A DNA stretch of 64,000 nt, from contig AP031355.1 in assembly GCA_037833965.1 (NCBI GenBank), forward strand, positions 4,985,501 through 5,049,500, written 5' to 3'. Numbering within the stretch: position 1 is the stretch's first letter; every line of letters begins with the position of its first letter. Below the pieces are notes generated by a model. It ran no database searches. It worked only from the letters and a program-made list of their open reading frames with translations, and had not been told where the DNA came from. The DNA is from Marchantia polymorpha subsp. ruderalis. Taxonomy: Eukaryota > Streptophyta > Marchantiopsida > Marchantiales > Marchantiaceae. The translations under genes were made by a program, and so were the position numbers. This document shows positions 1 through 11,090 of this stretch, one piece after another.

Positions 1-1403
1 AAGCGTAGGTCCACGTCCACTTGTGATCGCCTGTCCGCGGAGGCTCGTCCGTCCGCGGAGGCTCGTCTGTGCGCAAACGGAACATCCGTCCGCATCGCAC
101 GTGGTAACTCCGGAGGCCCTTGGCCCGTAGGCGGCCTCTCTTCCGTCGAGGTTGCAGCGTGGCCCGTTGCTCCTGCGGTCGTCCGCGCTTCCTCATGCTT
201 CTCTGGCGACGCACTTCCTTTCTCCGTCGCAATCGTCGCCGTGTCCGCACTGCCGGTTGGTAACACCAGTCTGCGTGCCTTCTGCTTCGGCCGGCTGTAT
301 GACTCGCACAGCGGCCGCGGTCGAATGGGAGCAGAGGGTCCTTGATGCTGCTCCTCTTCAGACTCTTCCCTCCATCGCCGCTTCCGCGGCACTCGTGCTG
401 CAGGAGTGTGTCTCCCTTCGTCCCTCCGCCTTGATGGGGTAGAAGTCGGTGACTCCTCTGCATCAGTGTCGACCTCATTCTCCCGCACATACTTCCCGGG
501 ATGGTCGATGGATAATGGCGGAAAATGTTCAAGCTCCGCCGCTGTCAAACAATTCCGCTGTCGATAAAAATTGATGAGGAAAGGAGAAAGATGGTTTAGA
601 GTTCCCCCCTTCTCCTCAAACGCGTGCTGTCGCATCACCCTGTGCAGGATGCTCGCCCAGTGAATTGGAGTTCCCTCGATGACGCACTCCACAAAAGAGA
701 CCTGCCACAATGTGATGTAGCAGGCGCGGTGCGGCTGCAGTAATTGCATCAGCGCCGCGGACAAAGTCCGGCGAAATCGATCCTTGTAATCACGGGTCCT
801 GTACCCATTCTTGGTAGACCTCCCGGTCTTGAACAGCTCCACAAATTGCGCCTCTTCCTGCTTGGTCACCTTGATGCTCTCACTGTCGAAAAGGAGATGC
901 CCTGGCATGCCAGCACATCTTCCCAACGCCTGCGCCCAATCTTGGACTGTCCACCGATCAACATGCGGACGCAATCCGCGCGAGGGTGGTCCCTGTGGCT
1001 CTAGCCACTCGCGCACCATATTCGCACAGATGTAGTTCCATCCCCATAGCAAGAAATCGAGCTTTCTTGCTATTAAGCGCTCCTCGAAAGCGCGCAGCCC
1101 GTTCTGTGGTAGGCGAAGTGGCACCATCCGCAATCTGCTCGGTCTCGTCATTGCGTTCCTGGGGTTCGCTCGCCCGCTCATTCTACTTCCGCACCGCCCG
1201 AGCTTCTTTCTCTCTCGGCAAACTCTAATCGCCCTCAATTCCAAATCACGCGCATTCACTTCTCCCTCAATCAACAAGAAATCTCCTGTGCGACGACGTC
1301 GAGAATGTTTAGCAGCCAGCAGATGGATGCGCGCAGCGCGCACAAGAGATTGGAATCGCGAATTCAAGAATGGGACGTTCTCCGCCGCCCGGTCGAAGGT
1401 CAT
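1..1403 (-). CDS. LTR U3 protein, N-terminal part (runs off the window)
   Basis: This is the first part of the large reading frame carried in the U3 of LTR-A. The start codon at 1401-1403 (minus strand) is the same one used in the long copies at 21704 and 38480. The visible part contains the N-terminal helical domain (blocks near FLLWGWNYICA and YRTRDYKDRFRR) and the beginning of the Pro/Arg-rich linker. I saw no break in the part inside the window, but only about 468 codons of about 1,030 are present. No function is assigned; see the entry at 21704-24790. Confidence 0.7.
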   Translation of the reverse strand, partial: MTFDRAAENVPFLNSRFQSLVRAARIHLLAAKHSRRRRTGDFLLIEGEVNARDLELRAIRVCRERKKLGRCGSRMSGRANPRNAMTRPSRLRMVPLRLPQNGLRAFEERLIARKLDFLLWGWNYICANMVREWLEPQGPPSRGLRPHVDRWTVQDWAQALGRCAGMPGHLLFDSESIKVTKQEEAQFVELFKTGRSTKNGYRTRDYKDRFRRTLSAALMQLLQPHRACYITLWQVSFVECVIEGTPIHWASILHRVMRQHAFEEKGGTLNHLSPFLINFYRQRNCLTAAELEHFPPLSIDHPGKYVRENEVDTDAEESPTSTPSRRRDEGRHTPAARVPRKRRWREESEEEQHQGPSAPIRPRPLCESYSRPKQKARRLVLPTGSADTATIATEKGSASPEKHEEARTTAGATGHAATSTEERPPTGQGPPELPRAMRTDVPFAHRRASADGRASADRRSQVDVDLR

Positions 1404-2647
1404 GGTCGGCTCTTGCTCGTGAAGAACGTCTCACTTGATGGCCGCGCCGGCTGTACGCTGGAACGGTCTTCGCTCTCACGCGCGGCTTCACGCTCCGCCG
1501 TCGTCGATTAAACTCTCACGCTCGAATTGGCGGATTTGAACTCCGCGAGCGTATTACCCCGCGGACATGGGGGCGTAGCGCCGAAGGCGAGTTTTCCGCC
1601 TTGCGCGGTACACTTGTTCGTACCGCCCCTCGGCCAATCCCCCTCTGCCTTGACGCGTGTGTCCGCATGTCGGACAAAAGTTCAACTCCTGCCTGTACGC
1701 AGGCGGAAGCCTCGGCGGATGCTCCGCCGGCACGGAACTTCATCCTCCTGTGCACAGGCGGTCGCCTGTGCGCAGGCGAATTCCGTGCGCGGCGTAGCGC
1801 TGGCGCGGAAGGCGTTGACCGTGGTCAGCCGTCTCCGTCCAGTCTGTCCGTTCCTTGTCTCTTCGTCTGCGCTTCCGCCGCCGCAACTCCGTCCGTCCAA
1901 GAGCGCATCCACCCGTCCCGTCCGCATGGTCCGTACCGATTTGATTACTCTGGCGGCTCTTCCGCCGTACGCGGCGCTGCGCTGGCGCGGAAGGCGCCGT
2001 ACACTTCCTACCTCACAAGGCGCATTTCTAGGGCCCAAGGCGGATTTTCCGCCGACGCCGAAGCGCCTGTGCACAGGCGAGCGCCTGTGCGTAGGCGGAC
2101 TTCGCGCCTCCCCTAACCCTACTTCGCCTGTGCACAGGCGAACGCCTTCGTCCGCGCATAGGACAAAACTTGATTCCCCCTTCCGCGTAGGCGGAATTCG
2201 CGCCGGTGGCGAACTCTTTCCGCCGTAGGCGACCGCCTCCGTTTCTTCCAATAGTGATAACTCCCTAAGTCCTCATCCGTTCCAAGCGTTCTTGGACTCG
2301 TTGGAATCAGTGCGTCGAGCTCTTTCCAACGGGACCCTAACTTGGTCAAGGCGCCCGAGGGTTGACTTAATTATGGAGGGTTCCCCTGCAGCCGCGGTCG
2401 CAACCCCCGAAGGCGGGTTTTGCGCCTTGCGTCGTAGGGGTCCTAACTGCAGAGCTCGCAGGGAGGGTGGTGCCTGTCCTTACTGCTGCACCCCAAATCC
2501 CAGATTCTACAAGATCCCTCGAGAATCCCCGCGATTTTCCGGATTCACTCTGTTTTGATGTACCGAAGGCTATTTACAATGCTGCCAGGGTACAGTTTTC
2601 CAAAAATGTTTTAATTTCCTCAAAATTGCCAAAAGTGGGGTACCACA
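1..2647 (-). mobile_element. LTR-A copy, reverse orientation, cut by the window edge
   Basis: The reverse complement matches the first half of the LTR at 20457-25800: terminus TGTGGTACCCC (here ending at 2647), GC-rich leader with CGCCTGTGCACAGGCG palindromes, fold-back module (2293-2336), then the start of the U3 reading frame. It sits inside the 3' part of the pol gene of the element that continues at 2648. The bases following it (CCACC) occur at the matching place in the pol of A1, as expected for a target site; the other side lies outside the window. Whether it is a solo LTR or the end of a whole element cannot be seen. Confidence 0.88.
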
Positions 2648-3012
2648 CCACCCAACGAACGTTGGATTTACAGAGGATGAGCGCAGAGGAGAGTCAGCTC
2701 TACAGGTTACAGGAGGTCACGCTGCTGGATGAGAGGAGACGAGAAGCCGAAGATCGCACCAGGAAAATCCAGCTCCGCCGGAAGGAGAGATACGATAAAA
2801 GGATCAAACCTGTACTCCTGCAGGCGGGTGATTTGGCATTGCTCTACGACAGCAGGCATGCCAGATTCCCAGGCAAACTGCACCTAAGATGGATGGGACC
2901 TTACAGGGTTGTCGAAGTCTTCTCGAATGGATCCATCCAACTTGCGGATCTAGCCGGCGATTTGTTAGGCACCCGAGTGAACGGGTGGCGGTTGAAGAAA
3001 TACCACATGTGA
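2648..3012 (+). CDS. Ty3/gypsy integrase C-terminal end (element A2, fossil part)
   Basis: The translation matches, almost residue for residue, the C-terminal end of the integrase of A1 at 33730-34094: a charged helical stretch with LQAGDLALLYDSRHARFPGKL and LRWMGPYRVVEVFSNGSIQ, ending KKYHM. The motif order (GDLALLYD, then GPYRVVEV) is the usual integrase C-terminal GPY/F module of gypsy elements. Upstream it is interrupted by the reverse LTR-A copy at 1-2647; the rest of this element lies left of the window. It is followed by a polypurine tract and the 3' LTR, which fixes the orientation. Confidence 0.85.
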
Positions 3013-3036
3013 GTGTTCGCGTGGGCGCTCACAATT

Positions 3037-3049
3037 GAGGAGGGGAGCA
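3037..3049 (+). other. Polypurine tract of element A2
   Basis: A purine run (GAGGAGGGGAGCA) sits directly against the first base of the LTR (TGTGGTACCCC at 3050). The same arrangement is seen at 34119-34131 in A1. In LTR retrotransposons this tract primes plus-strand DNA synthesis, so it marks the 5' edge of the 3' LTR. Confidence 0.85.
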
Positions 3050-4252
3050 TGTGGTACCCCACTTTTGGTAATTTTGAGGAAATTAAAACATTTTTGGAAA
3101 ACTGTACCCTGGCAGCAATGTAAATAGCCTTCGGTGCATCAAAACAGAGTGAATTCGGAAGATCGCGGAGATTCTCGAGGGATCTCGTAGAATCTAGGAG
3201 TTGGGTGCAGCAGTAAGGACGGGCACCACCCTCCCTGCGAGCTCTGCAGTTAGGATCTCTACGGCACAAGGCGCAAAACCCGCCTTAAGAGTTGCGTCCG
3301 CGGCGGTAGGGAAATCCTTTATATTTAGGTCAACCTCCTGACGCCTTGACCTAGCTAGGGTCTCGTTGGAAAGAGCTCAACGCACTGATTCCAACGAGCC
3401 CAAGAACGCCAACAGCGGATAAGGACTCCGGGAGTTATGAAGGTTGTAAGATACTCAGCTCTTCGCCTGCGCACAGGCGGAGAAGTTTTGTCCTATGCGC
3501 GGACGAAGGAAGTTCGCCTGTGCACAGGCGAAAAAGGGTTTGAGGTAGGCGCGAAGTTCGCCTACGCACAGGCGTCCGCCTGTGCACAGGCGCTTTGGCG
3601 TGGGCGGGAAATCCGCCTTGGGCCCTAGAAATGCACCTTGTGAGGTAGAAATTGTACGGCGCCTTCTGCGCCAGCGCAGCGCCGCGGGCGAGCAAGGAGC
3701 CGCCAGAATAGTCAAATCCGTACGGACCGTACGGACGGGACGGATGGATGCGCTCTTGGACGGACGGAGTTGCGGCGGCGGAAGCGCCGACGAAGAGACA
3801 AGGAACGGACAGTCTGGACGGAGACGGCTGACCGCGGTAAACGCCTTCCGCGCCAGCGCGTCGCCGCGGACGGAATTCGCCTGCGCACAGGCGAGCGCTT
3901 GTGCACAGGAGGATGAAGTTCCGCGCCGGCGGAGAATCCGCCGAGGAGTCTGCCTGCGCACAGGCGGGAGTTGAACTTTTGTCCGACATGCGGACACACG
4001 CGTCGAGGCAGAAGGGGATTGGCTAAGGAGCGGTACGAACAAGTGTACCGCGCAAGGCGGAAAACTCGCCTTCGGCGCTGCGCACCCATGTCCGCGGTGT
4101 AGTACGCTCGCGGAGTTCAAATCCGCCAATTCGAGTGTGAGAGTTTAATCGGCGACGGCGGAGCGTGAAGCCGCGCGTGAGAGCGGAGATCGTTTCAGCG
4201 TAGAGCCGGCGCGGCCATCAATTGAGACGTCCTCCACGAGCAAGAGCCGACC

Positions 4253-7200
4253 ATGACCTTCGACCGGGCGGCGGAGAGCGTCCCATTTTTGAATTTGCGA
4301 TTCCATTCTCTTGTGCGAGCTGCGCGCGTCCATCTGCTGGCTGCTAAGCATTCTCGACATAGCCGCACAGAGGATTTCTTGGTGATTGAGGGAGAAGTGA
4401 GTGCGCGTGATTTGGAATTGAGGGCGATTAGAGTTTGCCGAGGAAGAAAGGAGCTCGAGCGGTGCGGAAGTAGAATGAGCGGGCGAGCGAACTCCAGGAA
4501 CGCAATGACGAGACCGGGCCGATTGCGGATGCTGCCGCTTCGTCTACCACAGAACGGGCTGCGCGCTTTCGAGGAGCGCTTGAGCAAGAAAGCTCGATTT
4601 CTTGCTATGGGGATGGAACTACATCTGTGCGGATATGGTGCGCGAGTGGCTAGAGCCACAGGGACCACCCTCGCGCGGATTGCGTCCGCATGTTGATCGG
4701 TGGACAGTCCAAGATTGGGCGCAGGCATTGGGAAGATGTGCCGGCATGCTAGGGCATCTCCTCTTCAACAGTGAGAGCATCAAGGTGACCAAGCAGGAAG
4801 AGGCGCAATTTGTGGAGCTGTTCAAGACCGGGAGGTCTACCAAGAATGGGTACAGGACCCGCGATTACAAGGATCGATTCCGCCGGACTTTGTTCGCGGC
4901 GCTGATGCAATTACTGCAGCCACACCGCGCCTGCTACGTCACATTGTGGCAGGTCTCTTTTGTGGAGTGCGTCATCGAGGGAACTCCAATTCACTTGGCG
5001 AGCATCCTGCACAGGGTGATGCGACAGCACGCTTTTGAGGAGAAGGGGGGAACTCTAAACCATCTTTCTCCTTTCCTCATCAATTTTTATCGACAGCGGA
5101 ATTGTTTGACAGCGGCGGAGCTTGCGCGTTTTCCGCCGTTGTCCGTCGACCATCCCGGGAAGTATGTGCGGGAGAATGAGGTCGACACTGACGCAGAGGA
5201 GTTACCGACTTCTACTCCGTCAAGGCGGAGGGACGAAGGGAGGAACACTCCTGCAGCACGAGCGCCGCGGAAGCAGCGATGGAGAGAGGAGTCCGAAGAG
5301 GAGCAGCATCAAGAACCCTCTGCTCCCATTCGACCGCGGCCGTTGTACGAGTCATACAGCCGGCCGAAGCAAAAGGCACGCAGACTGGTGTTACCAGCCA
5401 ACAGTGCGGACACGACGACGATTGCGACGGAGAAAGGAAGTGCGTCGCCAGAGAAGAATGAGGAAGCGCGGACGTCCGTAGGACCAACGGACCACGCTGC
5501 AGCCTCGACGGGCGAGAGGCCGCCTACGGGCCAAGGGCCTCCGGAGTTACCACGTGCGTTGCGGACAGGTGTTCCGTTTGCGCACAGGCGAGCCTCCGCG
5601 GACGGACGAGACTCCGCGGACGGACGATCACAAGCGGACGTAGATCTACGCCTACGCGTGGGAAGAAGCAGTCCGCCTGTGCACAGGCGCTCGCCTGTGC
5701 ACAGGTCACCTCCACACGTGCCGCCTGTGCACAGGCAGGAATCACCCCCGTTCCAACGTAGGAAGGGGAAGGAGCCGGCGGAAGAGCCGCCTACGAGACA
5801 CCGGCCTTCGGGGCCAGACCCTCCGGCGCACAACGCGCCGCGATTTGCACCTTCGGCGCCAGGCCTTCGAGCCGAGGAGATACGAGCAGGGAGCGTGCGG
5901 AGGCCGCACCATCGGCGGGTAATCCGCCGGTAGATGCGCCTTCGGCGGTAGGGCCTCAGGCCAAGGGACATCGGGCGAGCGGCCCCCGGCCATGTCGCCT
6001 TTGGCGATGGACGTCCGCGGCGCTACGCCTGCGGCGGACAAGGCGCCGGCATTTGCGCCTGCGCACAGGCCAAGCACAGCCCCCGCGGACCGATCAAGGG
6101 AGCAGCAACAGACGGAGGAGCGGAGTGACTGTCCGCGGGATGAAATTTCGGTGCGCGATGTGCAATCAAACCCCGCGCAGCCACCCTCCGCTCGATCGCC
6201 TTCGGCGGCGGACGTCGGCGGCAGAGAGGATATGGTAGACGATCAACAAGCGGGCGGCGGGGATGCAGCACGGGCACATTCGCCTACCGCCTTAGACATT
6301 TTGGCGAAGAGCAGCGAGGCTGCAGCCGTGCCTTCGCAGGCAGCACACGTCGACGACGTGCAGCCCCACTCGGGTCAGTCGCCGACGCAATCAATGGCGA
6401 CTGAAATTCTCCACTCGGATGATGACGACGGAGGCTCCACCGAAGAAATGTTAGGAGCAGGGGACACCGAGGAGGAGGAGGAGGAAATTGTTGGAGCGCC
6501 GGCGGCGGCGCTCTTTGAGCAGGTGATTCCGTTGCTGAGGTACTTGGATCGCAAAGTCGATAAATACGCCGACCCACTTCAGCCGGGATCTTACATCGAG
6601 TTAGTGCGCAGGCGGACTCGCACTAAAGTCCACACCAGCAAGCTACTAGCTAGAGTGGACCAGGAGTTGAGGGAATTGAAGGAGAAGCATGAATGTTTGT
6701 GGGGTCAGTATAAACTCAATCAGAAATTCTACAAGTACTCCGAGAAGGTGAGGGATGGGAAACTGGAAGAGCTCACCAAGGGGCAGGTGAAGCTCACAGA
6801 AGCACTAATTTCTGAGCAGGCCCAGAATCGGATTTTGTCAAAGGAGCTCGTGCGACAGACGCGGTTGTTAGAACAGTGTCAGCTCGCACGACAGGCGGAT
6901 GAGGATGTAATCCGCAGGCTACAGTCAGAGTGTGGCGAATTGAGAGCGCAACGTGCTGAGGCCGAATCGCAATTAGTGGTAATTGAAGAGGTTCGCAGGA
7001 AGGAGGCAGATCGCACAAAGGTGGAGACGGCGAGGCGTGTCGCCCATTGTCTCAAGGGCTACGCCCACTGGGAAGTGGCGGCGCAGGAGAAACTCACACT
7101 GCGTGAGTTTGAACTTCGCGCGGCCGGGTTGTTGTCAGGCGACAACAGGAGTCGGCGGAAGGTAGCAAAGAAGCTCGACGCTTTTCTGTTGAAGGCGCGG

Positions 7201-7374
7201 GATACCATGTCCGCCCTCGAAGTGGAGGTGTCCGCGGCGTTGCAGCGATTGGGACTACGCAGTCGAGCGGAGGACTGGCAGGGTAGGGAGTTAGTGCGCG
7301 GCAGTCCGTCGCGCAGGAGACGTAGCACAGGTTCCGCGGAGTGTAGTGTAGCGTGGTTCCGTGCAGGCGTGTAG
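4253..7374 (+). pseudogene. LTR U3 protein, broken copy in A2
   Basis: Co-linear with the 1,028-codon frame at 21704-24790, from the MTFDRAAESVPF start to the final AECSVAWFRAGV. N-terminal helical domain, Pro/Arg/Ser linker with PVHRR-type repeats, acidic stretch and C-terminal coiled coil are all present. It is no longer one open frame; I estimate about two breaks. It should be read as a decayed copy of a gene found whole elsewhere in the window. Confidence 0.85.
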
Positions 7375-7410
7375 CGTAGTGCAGTGTAGTGCTAGTTAGG
7401 ACTTAGAAGG

Positions 7411-7439
7411 TATAAAATAGTTCCAGGCGTTTTGCCTGG
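7411..7439 (+). promoter_or_regulatory. LTR core promoter: TATA box and post-TATA hairpin (A2)
   Basis: TATAAAATA at 7411-7419 is followed three bases later by CCAGGC-GTTTT-GCCTGG (7423-7439), a perfect 6-bp stem. It lies just after the U3 reading frame and about 0.96 kb before the LTR end, as expected for the U3/R boundary. A plant start site would fall about 25-32 bp after the TATA box, at the hairpin's 3' edge. The same pair of elements occurs in every LTR-A and LTR-B copy that reaches this point. Confidence 0.75.
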
Positions 7440-8164
7440 GGTTCTTTCCCATCAGAAGTGCAGATTAGGAACCCATTTCCTTTGCGTGTTTGTGTCCTTG
7501 AGTTCTGTCACCACGCACGAGGAGTTACAACTTAGCGTTCCGCATTTTGTAGCTGAAGGCCTTCGGCCGAATGTTCAGAGCTAGTACATTGGTTAGAGAC
7601 TTGAGTAGTTTGGATCTGCACCTGCGGGTGACTGCCGATGCTCAGAGCCAGTGACTAGTTAGATACTTGAACAGTTTCGCCCCTACACCTTCGAGTGGTT
7701 CTTTCTGATTGTACTCCTTTGGGATTTTTCCCCTGAATGCCAAGGTGAAGTTTTGCTACTTCGTGTAAGCCTTGGTTGTAAATTCAGGTTACGCTGCAGC
7801 AGGTGCCTTGAGGGTAACCCCTGTAGTATTTCTGGGAATGACAAGTGCCTGAGAATTCAAACTCTTCAATAGACTGTTGTTGTGTTACTGGAATGTTTCT
7901 CAGTGAGTCCTTCAGTGCGGACCTGTGTTCTCTGCGCGTTTTGTGAGTTGAGAGTGTTGTTCACCGCGTATGAGTGACTTCGATCCGAAGTAGGCAGTCC
8001 AAACCGGGTTTCCTACACTAGCAGCAAGCTAGTGGAAGTGTTGTAAAAGCCGGAGTTGGGAGCCACTGTCCGCAGCTTCGCTGAGTGTGCTCGCGAGAGA
8101 CTTCCCCCCTGAAATCTTGAGTAGAGGTCCTAACGGATCTCTGGGTTGTGTTTCTGTAGTTTCA

Positions 8165-8182
8165 GGTGTGTGTGTGTGTGTG
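8165..8182 (+). repeat. (TG)n microsatellite inside U5
   Basis: A short TG run sits in the U5 part of every LTR-A and LTR-B copy at the same place, with variable repeat number (compare 25580-25602, 43014-43036, 53155-53178 and, as CA on the other strand, 31294-31317). The conserved position and changing length fit replication slippage in an inherited tract. Confidence 0.8.
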
Positions 8183-8381
8183 TTACGCTGCACTGTGCGA
8201 CCTCCGAGTGCGCTCCGAGTGGACACTTGCAGTATTTCTGGGAGTGACAGTCGCCTGAGAATTCAAACTCCTCAATAGTCTGTTAAAACGTGACACTTTG
8301 TACCCTGTGTGTTCCTCTGTCCCTGTGGGTTCGACCTTTCTACCACTATATTGCAGTTTTAGCCTTTAGTGGGTTATTACA

Positions 8382-9600
8382 AATATTTCCCGAAGCGAGC
8401 TTGTCTACTCTGTTTTTCTACAAAGTGAAGTGTGAAGTTTACAGTTCAGTACGTTCTTCAGCGACTGTAGTGATGTACAACTGAGGTGTTTCGGTACTGG
8501 AATTTTTACAGTCTACTTACAAGGGAAATCTAAACTCCCTACTTGAAGTAGAGTAGGTGACAACCATCGCCCTTGATGTTCAACCAACCCAAAACAAAGG
8601 ATCAATGACTCGATCGTTGATTTCTGAAATTTGCCATTGAACATCTAGTTCTAGGCCTAGCTTTGAGTAAAATGTAGAGAAGGTTGCGAAGTGGGTCCTT
8701 GCTAGTTAAGCACATTGGTTTGCAATCTCTTGATATCAGATTGTGCTGTTTGCAGAGGTAAAGCATCTCTTTGCCTGAGTTATTATTAGCTTATAATGCA
8801 TTCAATGTGAGTGCCTATAAAGAGCTATTAGAGGGAAATGTAGTTAGTGAAGAGGTGGGTGTAGATCAAATTCCTTATACTTCTGTGTGGGCTATTGGAG
8901 CCTGAAATTCTCTTCTATTTTATCGTATCAGTTTCTAGTGATAAAAGACAGCAGTGCTAAGTTTGCAGTAGAAAATTTTGATTTCACTAGTTAAAGTGAA
9001 TTTGTTTATGCCAAGTTCTTTGAAACTATTAAACCCTTTTAATAGTTTTATAGTTAAACAGTTTTCAGTTTTCCCTTCAGATTTAGTTTATAGATACTCT
9101 GTAAGCAATCCTTGTACACAATAAAGTGTTGACGCGTGAAGAAGAAATGCCGCTTGGAGGAAAAGCGGACGACAGTGATATACATGAAATCCAAACAGTG
9201 GAGGTCGTCAGCACCGAGGAACGTGATCTGGAGCAGGAGGTGACAGTGCAGCCTCAAGTAGAAGAGAATCTGGTAAACACTGTTGTGGCAGAAGAAAAAG
9301 ATTCCGGATTAGATTGGGACGAGGCACTAGCTGTGGAAAAACTTCTAGAGGAATCCGGCCTAGAGTACAGGGTATGTGAGGATGAGTTACTAGACCTTCC
9401 GCAGGATATTGCTGACCATTTGAGAGATGTTCAGTATGTTCAAGACTGTCTTTCAGAAGAAATTCTTGTACTAGAGAAATTTCTTGATAGTCTTCCAAAG
9501 GATTGATAGCAACTACCTGTCGCGTTTAGACAAGATGTACTGAAGGGATCGGGAGTTTGCACCCGGTCTCACTACCTGTAAACTTGATGTTTTGAAAGCA
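8382..9600. other. Unexplained AT-moderate stretch right of A2
   Basis: About 1.2 kb lying between the A2 3' LTR and the PHD-integrase element. I find no similarity inside the window. A short readable stretch near 8800-8910 and the acidic ORF at 9126-9506 suggest decayed coding sequence of an older element or gene, but neither is recognised. Nothing else is seen here. Confidence 0.4.
9126..9506 (+). CDS. Small acidic hypothetical ORF
   Basis: 126 codons, strongly acidic, with many Glu, Asp, Val and Leu and no visible zinc, membrane or signal motif. The C-terminal half (around DIADHLRDVQYVQDCL) looks helical. It is not recognised. Possibilities are a fragment of a gag or extra ORF of an old retroelement, or an exon of a host gene. 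The codon composition resembles neither the GC-rich LTRs nor the AT-rich flank to the right. A chance ORF cannot be excluded. Confidence 0.35.
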   Translation: MLTREEEMPLGGKADDSDIHEIQTVEVVSTEERDLEQEVTVQPQVEENLVNTVVAEEKDSGLDWDEALAVEKLLEESGLEYRVCEDELLDLPQDIADHLRDVQYVQDCLSEEILVLEKFLDSLPKD

Positions 9601-10256
9601 TTATAAATATATATATGACGTAGTCAATATATTGAGCTTTCAGTGTGTAGTGTGTTTGTTGAGGGGCAGTGTGACCCCTGAAAGAAGAGAAAAGAAAAGA
9701 AGTTTTCAAACAATTTTTGTTTGCAATTTGGTGGAAGAGGGCATCATAGGCACTGGAGGCCCACGTAGATGGAGGGCAATGGAGATCGAATCGGGATCGC
9801 GAAGCGATGCGATGTCCAGTGTGTGTTGTCTTGTTTTGTGTAGTGTTTCCTTTAGACTGGAGAGTCGTTGCTAGCTGTTTGCTTGTGTTTGGATCCTCTC
9901 GAGTCTTGCTTCCTGGTGCGCGCCCGTGTAGGAGTGACGCTGATTTCCGGAGTAGTTTTACTCCTGTGTGCTGGCGATAGGGGGCTGGACTTGATCACCG
10001 ACCGGCCTATCTATGTTTCTCTCACGGTGAGACTAGAGTGATGACCAGTAGACCGTGAGAGTCTTCTTGCTGTGATGACAGGTTAGGTTGCCCATACCCC
10101 TTAGCTAGTAGGGCTGGAGTAGCTCAGTGCGGCACGACGTCAGGGGCGGATTGGGTGATTGGGTGGAGATCTGGCAGTGGTGCCAGTTGAGGTCTCGTCA
10201 TCACGGAGCAATCTAGTGGTCCTGTTGAGGACCGCGGTGGATTTACGCGGAGTGGG

Positions 10257-10781
10257 TTGAGGTATCGGCTACCTTCACATATTTTGCCATTTGTTGCGGA
10301 GCACGACCAGAGTGTTGCAGACACAGAGTCTTTGGGGGTGATATCGTCTAGTGTTCCAACCCCATTGATTTGGGACATGGACGGGATGTACGGGGCCGTG
10401 AAGGGCCCTCGACGTTATTCTGGTGCAGTGGGCACCATTGAGCTCGATGATTTTATTCAGGAGTTCGACACGTGGTGTGATATGCAGTTTCTGCGTAACC
10501 CCACGTTGTTTACACCCTTCTTTGCGTGGAAGGGGTTATTCCAGCATTTGGAGGGGCCTCCCATGGACGATTATCATGAGTTTGGGAGAGATTATGCTGC
10601 GGAGATTGATGCATGGAGGCGCCATTGGTCTCCGAACTACTTATCCATTATCCAGGGTGGGGTGGGTACTAGTGGAGGTGCGAGTATCGGCATCAGTGGA
10701 GGTGCGAGTAGTAGCAACAACGAGGGTACCAGTGGAGCAGTTGGCGCAACTGGTACTAGTACCAGCAGCGGTACTGTTTAG
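10257..10781 (+). CDS. Gag-like protein of the PHD-integrase element
   Basis: 174 codons. The middle (residues about 45-120) has the gag-like pattern of an aromatic- and charge-rich helical domain: IELDDFIQEFDTWCDMQF and then FAWKGLFQHLEGPP. That resembles the capsid region of plant gypsy gags, in which a FxxxF and W...L pattern precedes a proline turn. The C-terminal 45 residues are a Gly/Ser/Thr repeat. No zinc knuckle is visible in this frame. The call rests on pattern and on the integrase downstream; it is an inference. Confidence 0.5.
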   Translation: MRYRLPSHILPFVAEHDQSVADTESLGVISSSVPTPLIWDMDGMYGAVKGPRRYSGAVGTIELDDFIQEFDTWCDMQFLRNPTLFTPFFAWKGLFQHLEGPPMDDYHEFGRDYAAEIDAWRRHWSPNYLSIIQGGVGTSGGASIGISGGASSSNNEGTSGAVGATGTSTSSGTV

Positions 10782-11090
10782 CATTGCCGGTGGCAGCACA
10801 AGGGGAGATGCTAGTGGCGTACCTTCGTTTAGCCCCATTCCTGAGTTCTTCCAGAGATTGAGGAAGAATTATCAGGGGGTGAAAACGGAGAAGTTGAGTC
10901 TAGTAGATGGTTAGAGAGTTAGAGAGTAGATGGTCGATCTTCAGATCCTGAGGTTGAGGATGGTGGTGTGGATCAGCGTGATGTTCACAATGATGCATTG
11001 GTGTTGGAGTTCCTACGGACAAGCATGGTGCCAAGCATAGTGGGTGCCAAGGAGCGAGATCGTGTTCTCCAACGGGCCAAGAGGTACTGA

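Larger units (their letters stand above)
3050..8381 (+). mobile_element. LTR-A, 3' LTR of element A2 (5.33 kb)
   Basis: Starts TGTGGTACCCCACTTTTGG directly after a polypurine tract and ends GTGGGTTATTACA. It is the same length and order as the 5' LTR of A1: leader with fold-back module (3358-3400) and palindromes, U3 reading frame (4253-7374), TATA box (7411), post-TATA hairpin, then about 0.95 kb of R/U5 with a (TG)n tract and an internal direct repeat. The right flank is AATAT; the matching left target copy is outside the window. Divergence from A1 is small but visible, so it looks older than A1. Confidence 0.93.

Noticed and set aside
1527-2251. Overlapping ORFs of 170-230 codons on both strands in the LTR leader (also 3435-4129, 20853-21580, 36415-37422)
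   Set aside because: They exist on both strands and in several frames because of GC-rich palindromes without stop codons. They read as the same low-complexity peptides (LCTGE, ACAQA, PVHRR) and are not consistently open between copies.
2281-2345. Hammerhead or other self-cleaving ribozyme in the fold-back module (as in plant retrozymes)
   Set aside because: The hammerhead core (CTGATGA with GAAA and a cleavage triplet) is not present in the module or its flanks; the structure is a plain nested stem-loop.
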